Shown: piece by piece, positions 24,978-32,296 of the stretch
Position numbering within the stretch: the first letter of the stretch is position 1
Layout of the letters: each line of letters starts with the position of its first letter
NCBI GenBank assembly: GCA_017304845.1
Contig: JAFKLL010000018.1
Span: 1 to 64,000, forward strand
DNA length: 64,000 nt
Direction of reading: 5' to 3'
Origin: Solirubrobacterales bacterium
Lineage (GTDB): Bacteria > Actinomycetota > Thermoleophilia > Solirubrobacterales > 70-9
Program-made: the position numbers and the translations under genes
Notes under the pieces: model-generated
What the model was told of the DNA's origin: nothing
Database searches by the model: none
The model's input: only the letters and a program-made list of their open reading frames with translations

Positions 24978-25946
24978 CTACTGGACCATCGGGAGGCCCT
25001 TGCGGATCTCCTTGGGCAGCATGAAGCGGACCGACTCATCGACCGTGCGGAGCTCGGAGACGTCCTCGACGCCCCGGTCGCGAAAGATCTGGACCAGATC
25101 GGCGACCAGCTCCTCGGGGGCGCTGGCGCCAGAGGTGATGCCGACCGTCTTGACGTCCTCGAGCCACTCCTCCTGGACCTGGGTGTGGTTGTCGATCAGG
25201 TGGGACTCCGACCCGTGCTCGCGGGCGACCTCGACCAGGCGGTTCGAGTTCGACGAGTTGGTCGAGCCGATCACCAGCACCAGATCGCATTGCCTGGCCA
25301 ACTGCTTGACCGCGATCTGACGGTTCGTGGTGGCGTAACAGATGTCCTCGCCCTTGGCCGTGACGATGCCGGGGAAACGCTCGCGCAGACGGGCGATGAT
25401 CTCGGCGGTCTCGTCGACCGAGAGGGTGGTCTGGGTGATCAGGGCGACGTGATCGGGATCCTCGATCTCGAGCTGGTCGACCTCGTCCACGGTCTGGACC
25501 AGGACGATCGAGTCCGGGGCCTCGCCCATCGTGCCCTCGACCTCCTCGTGGCCCTCGTGGCCGACCATGATGATCTTGTAGCCCTCGGCCGCGAACTTGC
25601 GGGCCTCGACGTGGACCTTGGTGACCAACGGGCAGGTCGCGTCGATCGTGCGGAGCTGCCGCTCGGCCGCCCGCTCGTGGACCGCCGGGGCGACGCCGTG
25701 AGCCGAGAAGACGACGATCTCGCCCTCCGGAACCTCGGTCTCCTCCTCGACGAAGATCGCGCCACGGGCCGCGAGTTGCTCGACCACGTGCTTGTTGTGG
25801 ACGATCTCCTTGCGGACGTAGATCGGGGCGCCGTGGTTGTCGAGCGCGCGCTCGACGGTCTGCACGGCCCGGTCGACGCCGGCGCAGTAACCGCGGGGCG
25901 CCGCGAGAATGACCTTCTCGATACCGGTTGTCACTGTTTCGGGCAT
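24978..25946 (-). CDS. ispH: 4-hydroxy-3-methylbut-2-enyl diphosphate reductase
   Basis: A 322-residue [4Fe-4S] enzyme that makes IPP and DMAPP in the last step of the MEP isoprenoid pathway. Cluster cysteines are in [11 protein letters not shown] (Cys21), [11 protein letters not shown] and [11 protein letters not shown]. The catalytic Glu region ([12 protein letters not shown]) and [11 protein letters not shown] are intact. ATG 25946 was preferred to upstream ATG 25985 because a TACCCT -10 lies 6 nt before it. As an Fe-S protein it is a client of the SUF system encoded nearby. Confidence 0.97.
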   Translation of the reverse strand: MPETVTTGIEKVILAAPRGYCAGVDRAVQTVERALDNHGAPIYVRKEIVHNKHVVEQLAARGAIFVEEETEVPEGEIVVFSAHGVAPAVHERAAERQLRTIDATCPLVTKVHVEARKFAAEGYKIIMVGHEGHEEVEGTMGEAPDSIVLVQTVDEVDQLEIEDPDHVALITQTTLSVDETAEIIARLRERFPGIVTAKGEDICYATTNRQIAVKQLARQCDLVLVIGSTNSSNSNRLVEVAREHGSESHLIDNHTQVQEEWLEDVKTVGITSGASAPEELVADLVQIFRDRGVEDVSELRTVDESVRFMLPKEIRKGLPMVQ

Positions 25947-25952
25947 GCGCCA

Positions 25953-25958
25953 AGGGTA
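25953..25958 (-). promoter_or_regulatory. -10 element of ispH
   Basis: TACCCT on the minus strand, 6 nt before ATG 25946. It lies back to back with a TAGAGT (25965-25970) that could serve the divergent acyltransferase gene. Confidence 0.45.
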
Positions 25959-25996
25959 CCCGAGTAGAGTTTTGGGCCAATCCACGATGGGGAGCC

Positions 25997-27475
25997 ATGG
26001 AACCGGCCAGTCACGAACTTGATCGCCTCACCGCGATCGACGCGCAATTCCTGACAAACGAGAGCGAGAGCAGTCACATGCACATCGGTGCTGTGATGAT
26101 CTTCGAAGGCGAGCCGCCGACCTACGACGAGTTCAAGGAGCACATCGCCTCACGGCTCGATTTCGTCCCTCGTTACCGTCAGAAGCTGGTCTACCCGCCC
26201 TACGGCACCGGCCGGCCGCTCTGGGCCGACGATCCGGACTTCAACCTCAACTACCACCTGCGGCACACGGCGCTGCCCGCCCCCGGGTCGGAGCGCGAGC
26301 TGAAGATCCTCGCCTCGCGGCTGTTCTCACAGGCGCTGGACCGCTCGAAGCCGCTCTGGGAGATGTACCTCGTCGAGGACCTCGAAGGCGACCGCTTCGC
26401 GATCATCATCAAGAGCCACCACGCGATGATCGACGGCATCTCCGGCGTCGACATCGGGACCGTGATCTTCGACGTGACGCCCGACGCCGAGCCGATCGTC
26501 CCCAAGCAGGAGTGGCAGCCGAAGCCCCTGCCCTCCAACCTCAGCCTGCTGGAACGAGGCGCCCGCGAGCTCGCCACCGAGCCGGTCAAGCTCGGCGAGA
26601 AGGCGATCTCCGCCCTGCGCCGGCCCTCCTCGATGGTCGGCCGGGTGGGCGAGAGCGCCGAGGGGCTGGCCGAGGTGGCGCGCGCCCTGGCCGACTCCGC
26701 CCCGGACGTGCCGCTCAACGTGCCGATCGGCCCACACCGTCGGATCACCTGGACCAGCGCCCCGCTGGAGGAGTTCAAGCGGATCAAGGACGTCTTCGGC
26801 ACCACCGTCAACGACGTGGTCCTGGCGATCGCCGCCGGCTCGATCCGCAAGTGGCTGATCAGCCGCGGCGTCGAGACCGACGGCCTGGAGCTGCGGGCGA
26901 TGGTCCCGGTCTCGGTCCGTTCCGACGACGAACGCGGCCAGCTCGGCAACAAGCTGGCGACGATGCGGGCCCCGCTCCCGGTCTACGAACCGGACCCGGT
27001 CGCCCGCCTCGAGATCGTGAGCGCCTCGATGGACGGGCTCAAGCAGTCGAAGCAGGCCCTCGGAGCCGAGGTGATCGCCCGCCTCAACGACTTCGCTCCC
27101 CCCACCCTGCTCGCCCAGGCCGCCCGCCTGACCTTCTCGACCCGGCTCTTCAACCTGCTGGTCACCAACGTGCCCGGACCGCAGATCCCGCTCTACGTGC
27201 TCGGGCGCCGTCTGGCGCAGCCGTTGCCGGTCGCCTTCCTGGCCAAGAACCACGGTCTCGCGGTGGGCGTCATGAGCTACGCCGGCCAGGTCAACATCGG
27301 CCTGATCGGGGACTTCGACGCGCTGCCCGACATCGGGCTGGTCCGGTCCGGCCTCAACGAGGCCCTGGCCGAGCTGTCCGCCGCGGCGGACGAGGTCGAG
27401 GCGTCGATCGCGCCGGAGAAGCCGAAGAAGAGGGCCGCCCGGCCGGCGGCGAAGAAGCCCGCTTCGAAGAGCTAG
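25997..27475 (+). CDS. Wax ester synthase/diacylglycerol acyltransferase (WS/DGAT)
   Basis: A 492-residue acyltransferase that esterifies fatty acyl-CoA to alcohols or diacylglycerol for storage lipid. The catalytic HHXXXDG motif is HHAMIDG at residues 141-147. The PLW motif ([13 protein letters not shown]) precedes it, and the ND motif ([11 protein letters not shown]) and the late NVPGP motif are present. The C-terminus is a Lys/Ala-rich tail ([11 protein letters not shown]). ATG 25997 has GGGGAG upstream. The gene ends in a CTAG shared with the convergent SufT-like gene. Confidence 0.95.
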   Translation: MEPASHELDRLTAIDAQFLTNESESSHMHIGAVMIFEGEPPTYDEFKEHIASRLDFVPRYRQKLVYPPYGTGRPLWADDPDFNLNYHLRHTALPAPGSERELKILASRLFSQALDRSKPLWEMYLVEDLEGDRFAIIIKSHHAMIDGISGVDIGTVIFDVTPDAEPIVPKQEWQPKPLPSNLSLLERGARELATEPVKLGEKAISALRRPSSMVGRVGESAEGLAEVARALADSAPDVPLNVPIGPHRRITWTSAPLEEFKRIKDVFGTTVNDVVLAIAAGSIRKWLISRGVETDGLELRAMVPVSVRSDDERGQLGNKLATMRAPLPVYEPDPVARLEIVSASMDGLKQSKQALGAEVIARLNDFAPPTLLAQAARLTFSTRLFNLLVTNVPGPQIPLYVLGRRLAQPLPVAFLAKNHGLAVGVMSYAGQVNIGLIGDFDALPDIGLVRSGLNEALAELSAAADEVEASIAPEKPKKRAARPAAKKPASKS

Positions 27476-27789
27476 AAGCCGAGCGCGAACTTCGCGTCGT
27501 CGGTCATCATCTCGGGTGACCACGGCGGGTCGAAGATCATCTTCGGGTGGACGTCGCGGACGCCCTCGAGATTGCCGACGAACTCCTTCATCTGCTCCGA
27601 CACCTGCGGCCCGATCGGGCAGGCGGGCGTGGTCAGCGTGAAGGTGACGTAGACGTCCGGCGACTCGATCTCGACGTCATAGACGAGACCCAGCGAAACG
27701 AAGTCGAGACCGAGCTCGGGGTCGATCACTTCTTCGAGAGCTTCGAAAACTTCTTCTTCCGTGGGCATGGTTGCCGTGTCTTCAGCCAT
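27472..27789 (-). CDS. sufT: SufT-like MIP18/DUF59 protein
   Basis: A 105-residue DUF59 protein with VIDPELGLDFVSLGLVYDVEI and the conserved Cys in TLTTPACPIGP. SufT-type members help mature Fe-S proteins, while PaaD-like members serve phenylacetate oxidation; in a genome with a SUF system and no paa genes nearby, the SufT role is favoured. In most actinobacteria it ends the suf operon; here it is alone, about 9.5 kb from sufD. TAGGAT lies 6 nt before its ATG. Confidence 0.85.
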   Translation of the reverse strand: MAEDTATMPTEEEVFEALEEVIDPELGLDFVSLGLVYDVEIESPDVYVTFTLTTPACPIGPQVSEQMKEFVGNLEGVRDVHPKMIFDPPWSPEMMTDDAKFALGF

Positions 27790-27795
27790 GCATGA

Positions 27796-27801
27796 ATCCT
27801 A
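27796..27801 (-). promoter_or_regulatory. -10 element of the sufT-like gene
   Basis: TAGGAT on the minus strand, 6 nt before ATG 27789. It confirms sufT as a separate transcription unit from the rest of SUF. Confidence 0.5.
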
Positions 27802-27852
27802 GCCGGGCCGGCCTCCCGGCCTCGCCGCCCCGGGCCGGCCCGGCCCAGGCCG

Positions 27853-27858
27853 TAACCT
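27853..27858 (+). promoter_or_regulatory. -10 element of the fxsA-like gene
   Basis: TAACCT is followed by 6 nt and the ATG at 27865; the preceding ~50 bp is almost pure G+C and holds no ribosome site. Confidence 0.45.
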
Positions 27859-27864
27859 TGAGCC

Positions 27865-28407
27865 ATGTTCGTGATCATCCTTGCGCTGCTGATCATCTGG
27901 CCGATCGCGGAGCTGTTCGTGATGGTGCAGGTGGCCGATTGGGTCGGCTTCTTCTGGATGCTCTTCCTGCTCTTCGCCTCGGCCGTCGCCGGGATCCTGG
28001 TGCTCAGGCACCGGGGCCGAGCGCATTGGCGGCGCTTCCGGGGCGCGATCGACGAACGCCGGGCTCCGGCCAAGGAGGCCTTCGACGGCGTGATGATCAC
28101 GGTCGGCGCGCTGCTGCTGATCATCCCGGGCTTCATCACCTCCGTCCTCGGCCTCTTCCTGCTCTTCCCCCCGACCCGATTCCTGATCCGGCTGGCGGCG
28201 CTGACCTTGTTCGCCTCCAAGTTCAAGGTCGCGGCGACCACCGCCACCTGGGGCACCACCGGGTACAACCGATACCGCTCGGGCCGCCAGAGCTACGACT
28301 TCGAGGGCGAGGCGGTCGACGTGACCGATCGGCCCGACGGTGAGCCTCTCCCCCAGCTACGCTCAGGGTCCGATGGCAGTGAAGACCAAGTCGATCGAGA
28401 TCCTTGA
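27865..28407 (+). CDS. fxsA: FxsA-family membrane protein
   Basis: A 180-residue protein with the FxsA signature: PIAELFVMVQVADWVGFFWML at the N-terminus, SAVAGILVLRHRG, then DGVMITVGALLLIIPGFITSVLG and a third helix LFLLFPPTRF. It is an inner-membrane protein; in E. coli it interferes with phage T7 exclusion by F plasmid, and its wider role is unknown. The hydrophilic C-terminus (about 130-180) overlaps the next gene by 35 bp. Confidence 0.9.
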   Translation: MFVIILALLIIWPIAELFVMVQVADWVGFFWMLFLLFASAVAGILVLRHRGRAHWRRFRGAIDERRAPAKEAFDGVMITVGALLLIIPGFITSVLGLFLLFPPTRFLIRLAALTLFASKFKVAATTATWGTTGYNRYRSGRQSYDFEGEAVDVTDRPDGEPLPQLRSGSDGSEDQVDRDP

Positions 28408-29119
28408 CCCCGAGAGCGGGCTCTTCGTCAGCCTGACCGCCGGCGGCAACGGCGCGATCATGCTCGGCGAGGACGTGATCGCGGCCGCCCCGATCCCGGC
28501 CGGCGGGCTCGACCCCCTGGTCGACGGCTCGCCGCTGGAGTTGGAGACCGAGCATGGCTCGTTGGCGGTGCAGGTCGCCTCGACCGGAGAGCCGATCAGC
28601 TTCGACGGGCCGTTCACCGGCCGCCGCGAGGCGAGCCTGGTCGAGATCAAGGGTGAGTTGATCGATCACGGCGAGCGGATCGCGCTCGACTGCAACGGCG
28701 TTCTCCACCGCCGTGAGGAAGACCGGCCCGACACGCCCCGCCTGAGCCGTGACGCGACGATCATCCTGGCCGACGGCGGCCTGATCTGCGTCGCCTCGAC
28801 CGCCCCCGACGACCGCGGCCACCACGGCGACGAGGAGACCGTTGCGGCGATCACCCACCCCGGCGGCTACATCGAGTTCGACGAGGTGCTGCTCTCGACC
28901 GAGTACGACGCGGCGGGCCGCCAGCGACGGGCGACCCTCGAGCTCTGGCCCGCCACCGACGAGGTCGCCGCCCTCCACGGGGCCGGCACCGTGGTCGCGG
29001 GATGCACGGCGAAGATCGACGGCCAGGTCGTCAACACGGCGCTCTTCCGCTGGTCCCTCGACGGCCACCTCGGCCTCGGCCGGTACGAGATCGCCCGACC
29101 CGTGGCGGTGCCGGCATGA
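28373..29119 (+). CDS. Conserved-looking protein of unknown function
   Basis: A 248-residue, beta-rich soluble protein with no signal peptide or membrane helix. Strand-like segments repeat through its length (SIEILDPESGLFVSLTAG, ERIALDCNGVL, THPGGYIEFDEVLLSTEY), and the last part ends in RWSLDGHLGLGRYEI. The overall plan recalls lipocalin-like or DUF-type barrel proteins, but I do not recognise the family. ATG 28373 lies inside the end of fxsA, with TACGCT 9 nt upstream. It overlaps the HAD gene by ATGA, implying a shared operon. Confidence 0.65.
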   Translation: MAVKTKSIEILDPESGLFVSLTAGGNGAIMLGEDVIAAAPIPAGGLDPLVDGSPLELETEHGSLAVQVASTGEPISFDGPFTGRREASLVEIKGELIDHGERIALDCNGVLHRREEDRPDTPRLSRDATIILADGGLICVASTAPDDRGHHGDEETVAAITHPGGYIEFDEVLLSTEYDAAGRQRRATLELWPATDEVAALHGAGTVVAGCTAKIDGQVVNTALFRWSLDGHLGLGRYEIARPVAVPA

Positions 29120-29751
29120 GCCGCGTCGAGATGGTCATCTCCGACTTCGGCGGCGTCCTCACCACGCCGCTGCTGGAGGCCTTCACCGCGGTCCAGGACC
29201 GGGTCGGCATCCCACCGAAGACCTTCGGCCAGGCCCTGCGCGAGCTCAGCGACCGGGACGGCGCCAACCCCCTCTTCGAGCTCGAGTGCGGGCGGATCAC
29301 CGAGGTCGAGTTCCAGCGGCAGCTGGCCGACGGCCTCGAGGGGCTGCTCGGCCACCGGCCGGTGATCGAGGAGTTCGGTCAGATGCTGTTCGAGGCGCTC
29401 GATCCGAACCCCGGCATGATCGACCTGATCCGGGAGGTGCGTCGGGACGGCATCCGCACCGCCCTCCTGACCAACAACGTGAAGGAATGGGAGGCGGCCT
29501 GGCGCTCGATGCTGCCGGTCGACGAACTCTTCGAGACCGTGATCGACTCCGCCTTCGTCGGCTGCCGCAAGCCCGACCCGAGGATCTACATGCTGACCTT
29601 GGAGCGAGTCGGCCTCGAACCGGACCAATGCATCTTCATCGACGACATGGAGATCAACATCAACGCCGCGAACGAGCTCGGCCTCCGCGGCGTCCACTTC
29701 CGGGAGACGGCCCAGGCGCGGGCCGAAGTCCACGCCCTCTTGGCCGACTGA
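29116..29751 (+). CDS. HAD-family hydrolase (epoxide-hydrolase-N-terminal-like subgroup)
   Basis: A 211-residue haloacid dehalogenase-fold phosphatase. Motif I is DFGGVLTTP (nucleophile Asp10; the usual second Asp is Gly, as in the DFGGV subgroup), motif II is ALLTNN, motif III Lys is in GCRKPDPRIY and motif IV is FIDDMEINI. The fold resembles the N-terminal domain of soluble epoxide hydrolase and plant-like sugar phosphatases. The substrate is unknown. Its ATG overlaps the previous stop. Confidence 0.88.
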   Translation: MSRVEMVISDFGGVLTTPLLEAFTAVQDRVGIPPKTFGQALRELSDRDGANPLFELECGRITEVEFQRQLADGLEGLLGHRPVIEEFGQMLFEALDPNPGMIDLIREVRRDGIRTALLTNNVKEWEAAWRSMLPVDELFETVIDSAFVGCRKPDPRIYMLTLERVGLEPDQCIFIDDMEININAANELGLRGVHFRETAQARAEVHALLAD

Positions 29752-29754
29752 GCC

Positions 29755-30393
29755 TCAGCCCGCTTCCTGCGCGGCGAAGGCCATCGTCACCACTTCCACT
29801 ATCTCCTTCGGCGCCTTCTCGGGGGCGCCGGTGTCGTGCGGCGGCTGCGGGTCGTACTCGATCCCGAGCTGGACCGCCTGGGCCACCTCGGGGCCGTAGA
29901 TCTCGGTGGCCAGGCGCAGGGCCATGTCGATCCCGGACGAGACCCCGGCCGCGGTCACGTACTTGCCGTCGAAGACGACCCGGTCGGTCGCCGGCTCGGC
30001 CCCGAGCTCGGCCAGGGTTCCACGGGCCAGCCAGTGCGTCGTCGCCGGTCGGCCGTCGAGCAGACCGGCGGCGGCCAGGAGCAGAGCGCCGGTGCAGACC
30101 GAGGTGGTCCAGGTGGTCGTCTGGTCGACGGCCCGGATCCAATCCAGGAGCGGCGCGTGGTCGAGCAGCGCGCGGGTGCCGAAACCACCGGGGACGACGA
30201 GGATGTCGGGGTCGGTGACCTCGTCGATCGCGGCGTCGGCGACGATCGAGAGGGTGTCGGACTCGTTGCGATAGGGGCGTGCCTCCTCGCCGACGAAGAT
30301 CGAGTCGATCCCGGGGACGTTGTTGAAGACGTCATGCGGCCCCGTGATGTCGAGGGCGGTGAAGCGGTCGTAGAGCAGGTAGGCGACTTTCAT
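29755..30393 (-). CDS. DJ-1/PfpI-family protein (isonitrile hydratase-like)
   Basis: A 212-residue class I glutamine-amidotransferase-like protein. The nucleophile elbow Cys100 lies in TTSVCTGALLLAAAG, an acidic residue (Asp15 in ALDITGPHDVF) is at the usual place, and the C-terminal half has TAAGVSSGIDMAL. This arrangement is typical of InhA-like isonitrile hydratases and of ThiJ-type proteins. GAGGAGA precedes the ATG. It follows the AraC/DJ-1 regulator by 19 bp and probably belongs to its regulon. Confidence 0.85.
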   Translation of the reverse strand: MKVAYLLYDRFTALDITGPHDVFNNVPGIDSIFVGEEARPYRNESDTLSIVADAAIDEVTDPDILVVPGGFGTRALLDHAPLLDWIRAVDQTTTWTTSVCTGALLLAAAGLLDGRPATTHWLARGTLAELGAEPATDRVVFDGKYVTAAGVSSGIDMALRLATEIYGPEVAQAVQLGIEYDPQPPHDTGAPEKAPKEIVEVVTMAFAAQEAG

Positions 30394-30412
30394 GGTTCTC
30401 CTCGGTTGGTGG

Positions 30413-31411
30413 TCAGACTGGCGCCGGTTCGCGGCGGAAGCGTTCTCGGTATCCGGCCGGCGAGACGCCCAGCCGACGGGCGAAGGCGCGCCGCATCGTC
30501 TCGGGCGTCCCGAAGCCGCAGCGGCGGGCGATCTCCTCGACCGGCTCGCTCGTTCCCTCCAGGCATTGACGGGCCCGCTCCAGCCGGAGCGTCTCGACGT
30601 AGGTGCCAGGGGTCACGCCGGTCTCTCGCCGGAAGGAGCGGGCGAAGTTGCGTGGGCTCATCGCCGCCCGTTCGGCCAGGGTCTCGACCCGGAGGTCCTG
30701 GTCGAGGTGATCGGCCATCCAGATCTGGAGGTCGCGCAGGCCGGGCCGGTCGGCCGGGGCGCTGATGTGCGAGCTGAACTGGGCCTGGCCGCCGGGGCGG
30801 CGCAGGAAGAGCACCAGCCACCGGGCGATCTCGAGGGCGACCTCCTCCCCGAGGTCCTCGGCGACCAGGGCGAGCGAGAGGTCCATGCCGGCGGTGACCC
30901 CGGCCGAGGTCCAGATCCGACCGTCCTGGACGAAGATCGGGTCGGGGTCGACCTCGACCTCGGGGTAGCGCCGGGCCAGCTCGGAGCAAGTCGCCCAGTG
31001 ACTGGTGGCCCGATGGCCGTCGAGCAGGCCGGCGGCGGCGAGGAGCAACGAGCCCGAGCAGACCGAGGCGACGCGACGGGAGCGCTGCGCCGCCGAGCGG
31101 ACCCACTCGACCATCGTCTCGGACCGTTCCGCGGCGAGCACGCCGGACCCGCCGGCGACGATCAGGGTGTCGATCGGCCCCCGGCACTGCGCCAGCGTCT
31201 TGGCGGGAAGGATCGAGTAGGCGCCGGAGCGGGTCGCGATCGGCCCCGCATCCTCGGCGACCACCTCGATCTCGTAGGCGGGGTTGGTCGGCCGCCCGTC
31301 GACCCAGTCGGCGACCAGGTCACTGGCCCCGCCGAAGACCTCGGCCGGACCGACCAGGTCCAGCGGCTGCGGGTCCGGAAAGGTGACGATGACGATCCGA
31401 CGACGGGGCAT
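30413..31411 (-). CDS. GlxA-type AraC-family regulator with N-terminal DJ-1 domain
   Basis: The first ~195 residues of this 332-residue protein are a DJ-1/PfpI domain (DLVGPAEVFGG, VASVCSGSLLLAAAG, TSAGVTAGMDL), and the last ~110 are an AraC helix-turn-helix pair (MSPRNFARSFRRETGVTPGTYVE ... IARRCGFGTPETMRRAF). Members such as GlxA, CdhR and ArgR control nitrogen-compound catabolism. It is the first gene of an operon with the DJ-1 enzyme, so both may act on the same small molecule. Confidence 0.92.
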   Translation of the reverse strand: MPRRRIVIVTFPDPQPLDLVGPAEVFGGASDLVADWVDGRPTNPAYEIEVVAEDAGPIATRSGAYSILPAKTLAQCRGPIDTLIVAGGSGVLAAERSETMVEWVRSAAQRSRRVASVCSGSLLLAAAGLLDGHRATSHWATCSELARRYPEVEVDPDPIFVQDGRIWTSAGVTAGMDLSLALVAEDLGEEVALEIARWLVLFLRRPGGQAQFSSHISAPADRPGLRDLQIWMADHLDQDLRVETLAERAAMSPRNFARSFRRETGVTPGTYVETLRLERARQCLEGTSEPVEEIARRCGFGTPETMRRAFARRLGVSPAGYRERFRREPAPV

Positions 31412-31666
31412 GCCCCCATCCTGACCGCATCAACCCCTGTCCGCAATGACCAACACCGGACAATTACTGCCAACCACCTAACCACCGACCCCGAGGTGCG
31501 GTCGAAAATGGCGCCCACGGGTGGATAAACGACCGCACCTCGTGAGGCGGACGGGTTTGTGCCGGGCCGGCGGCTCCGGCCGGCGGCGCAGCCGGCGGGT
31601 GGCAGCCGGCGGGTGGCAGCCGGCGGGTGGCGGGTGGCGGGCGGCTGGTGGTTCCTGCGGCCGGCG
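31412..31666. repeat. Intergenic region with an inverted repeat and tandem repeats
   Basis: A 255-bp gap. It holds a perfect 13-bp inverted repeat (CGAGGTGCGGTCG 31492-31504; CGACCGCACCTCG 31530-31542) separated by 25 bp, then a GC-rich tract with three exact 14-bp units CAGCCGGCGGGTGG (31589-31630) followed by GGGTGGC-type partial units. The left 60 bp are comparatively AT-rich and probably contain the promoter of the AraC/DJ-1 operon. No gene is seen. Confidence 0.6.
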
Positions 31667-32122
31667 CTAGTTGTCGGAGCCGATGCGGTCCCAGACGTAG
31701 AGCTCGACGGCCTCGTTGGCGAGGGCCATGAGACGTTCCGGGGAGAGCCAGCCGACCACGGTCTCGAGCGCGAGTTCCTCGGTCAGGCCGTCTTCGAGCA
31801 CCTCTTCCCCGCGGAAGCCGGCCGCGAGCTTGAGGGCTTCGCGGCGATGCTCGCCGAGCGAACCGAAGGCGCCCATGAGGAAGTCCCGATTCGGGACCGG
31901 CTGGCCGAGATCCATCGAGCCGTGCCAGGCGGCGAGCAGCGAGAGGTCGTCCTGGTCGAGGTCGGCCAGGGCGCGGGCGTACTGCGCCTCCAGGTCCTCC
32001 TCCGGGATCTCGTCCACCCACGCACGGAGCGCTTCCCCGAGGATCTGGCGACGGGCCTCACGACCGACCGATTCAGAGATGACGTGAATCGCATCAGCTG
32101 GATCGACGAAACAGAGTGACAT
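31667..32122 (-). CDS. Small acidic helical protein of unknown function
   Basis: A 151-residue, strongly acidic, apparently all-helical protein (…EEDLEAQYARALADLDQDDLSLLAAWHGS…) with no membrane segment, signal peptide or metal motif. I do not recognise a family. Codon use (G/C at third positions) matches its neighbours and its ATG has GAGGACGG upstream, which supports a real gene. It is divergent from the helicase-nuclease operon; a link to it is possible but unsupported. Confidence 0.65.
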   Translation of the reverse strand: MSLCFVDPADAIHVISESVGREARRQILGEALRAWVDEIPEEDLEAQYARALADLDQDDLSLLAAWHGSMDLGQPVPNRDFLMGAFGSLGEHRREALKLAAGFRGEEVLEDGLTEELALETVVGWLSPERLMALANEAVELYVWDRIGSDN

Positions 32123-32284
32123 TCAGGACCGTCCTCGGGGTTGGGGGCTTGGTCACTGGTGAAGATAGAGACAGCGCAGGACGTCAAAACTGCAACGGAA
32201 ATTGCGGAATTTGCGGGTAAACGGGGTCCGAAAGGGCCGCTCGGCGAGGGGGATCGGTGGGCTCAGGGCCGCCGATCCGGAACA

Positions 32285-32290
32285 TAGAGT
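32285..32290 (+). promoter_or_regulatory. -10 element of the addB-like gene
   Basis: TAGAGT, 6 nt before GTG 32297. It identifies this GTG as the start of the helicase-nuclease operon. Confidence 0.5.
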
Positions 32291-32296
32291 TCGCCC

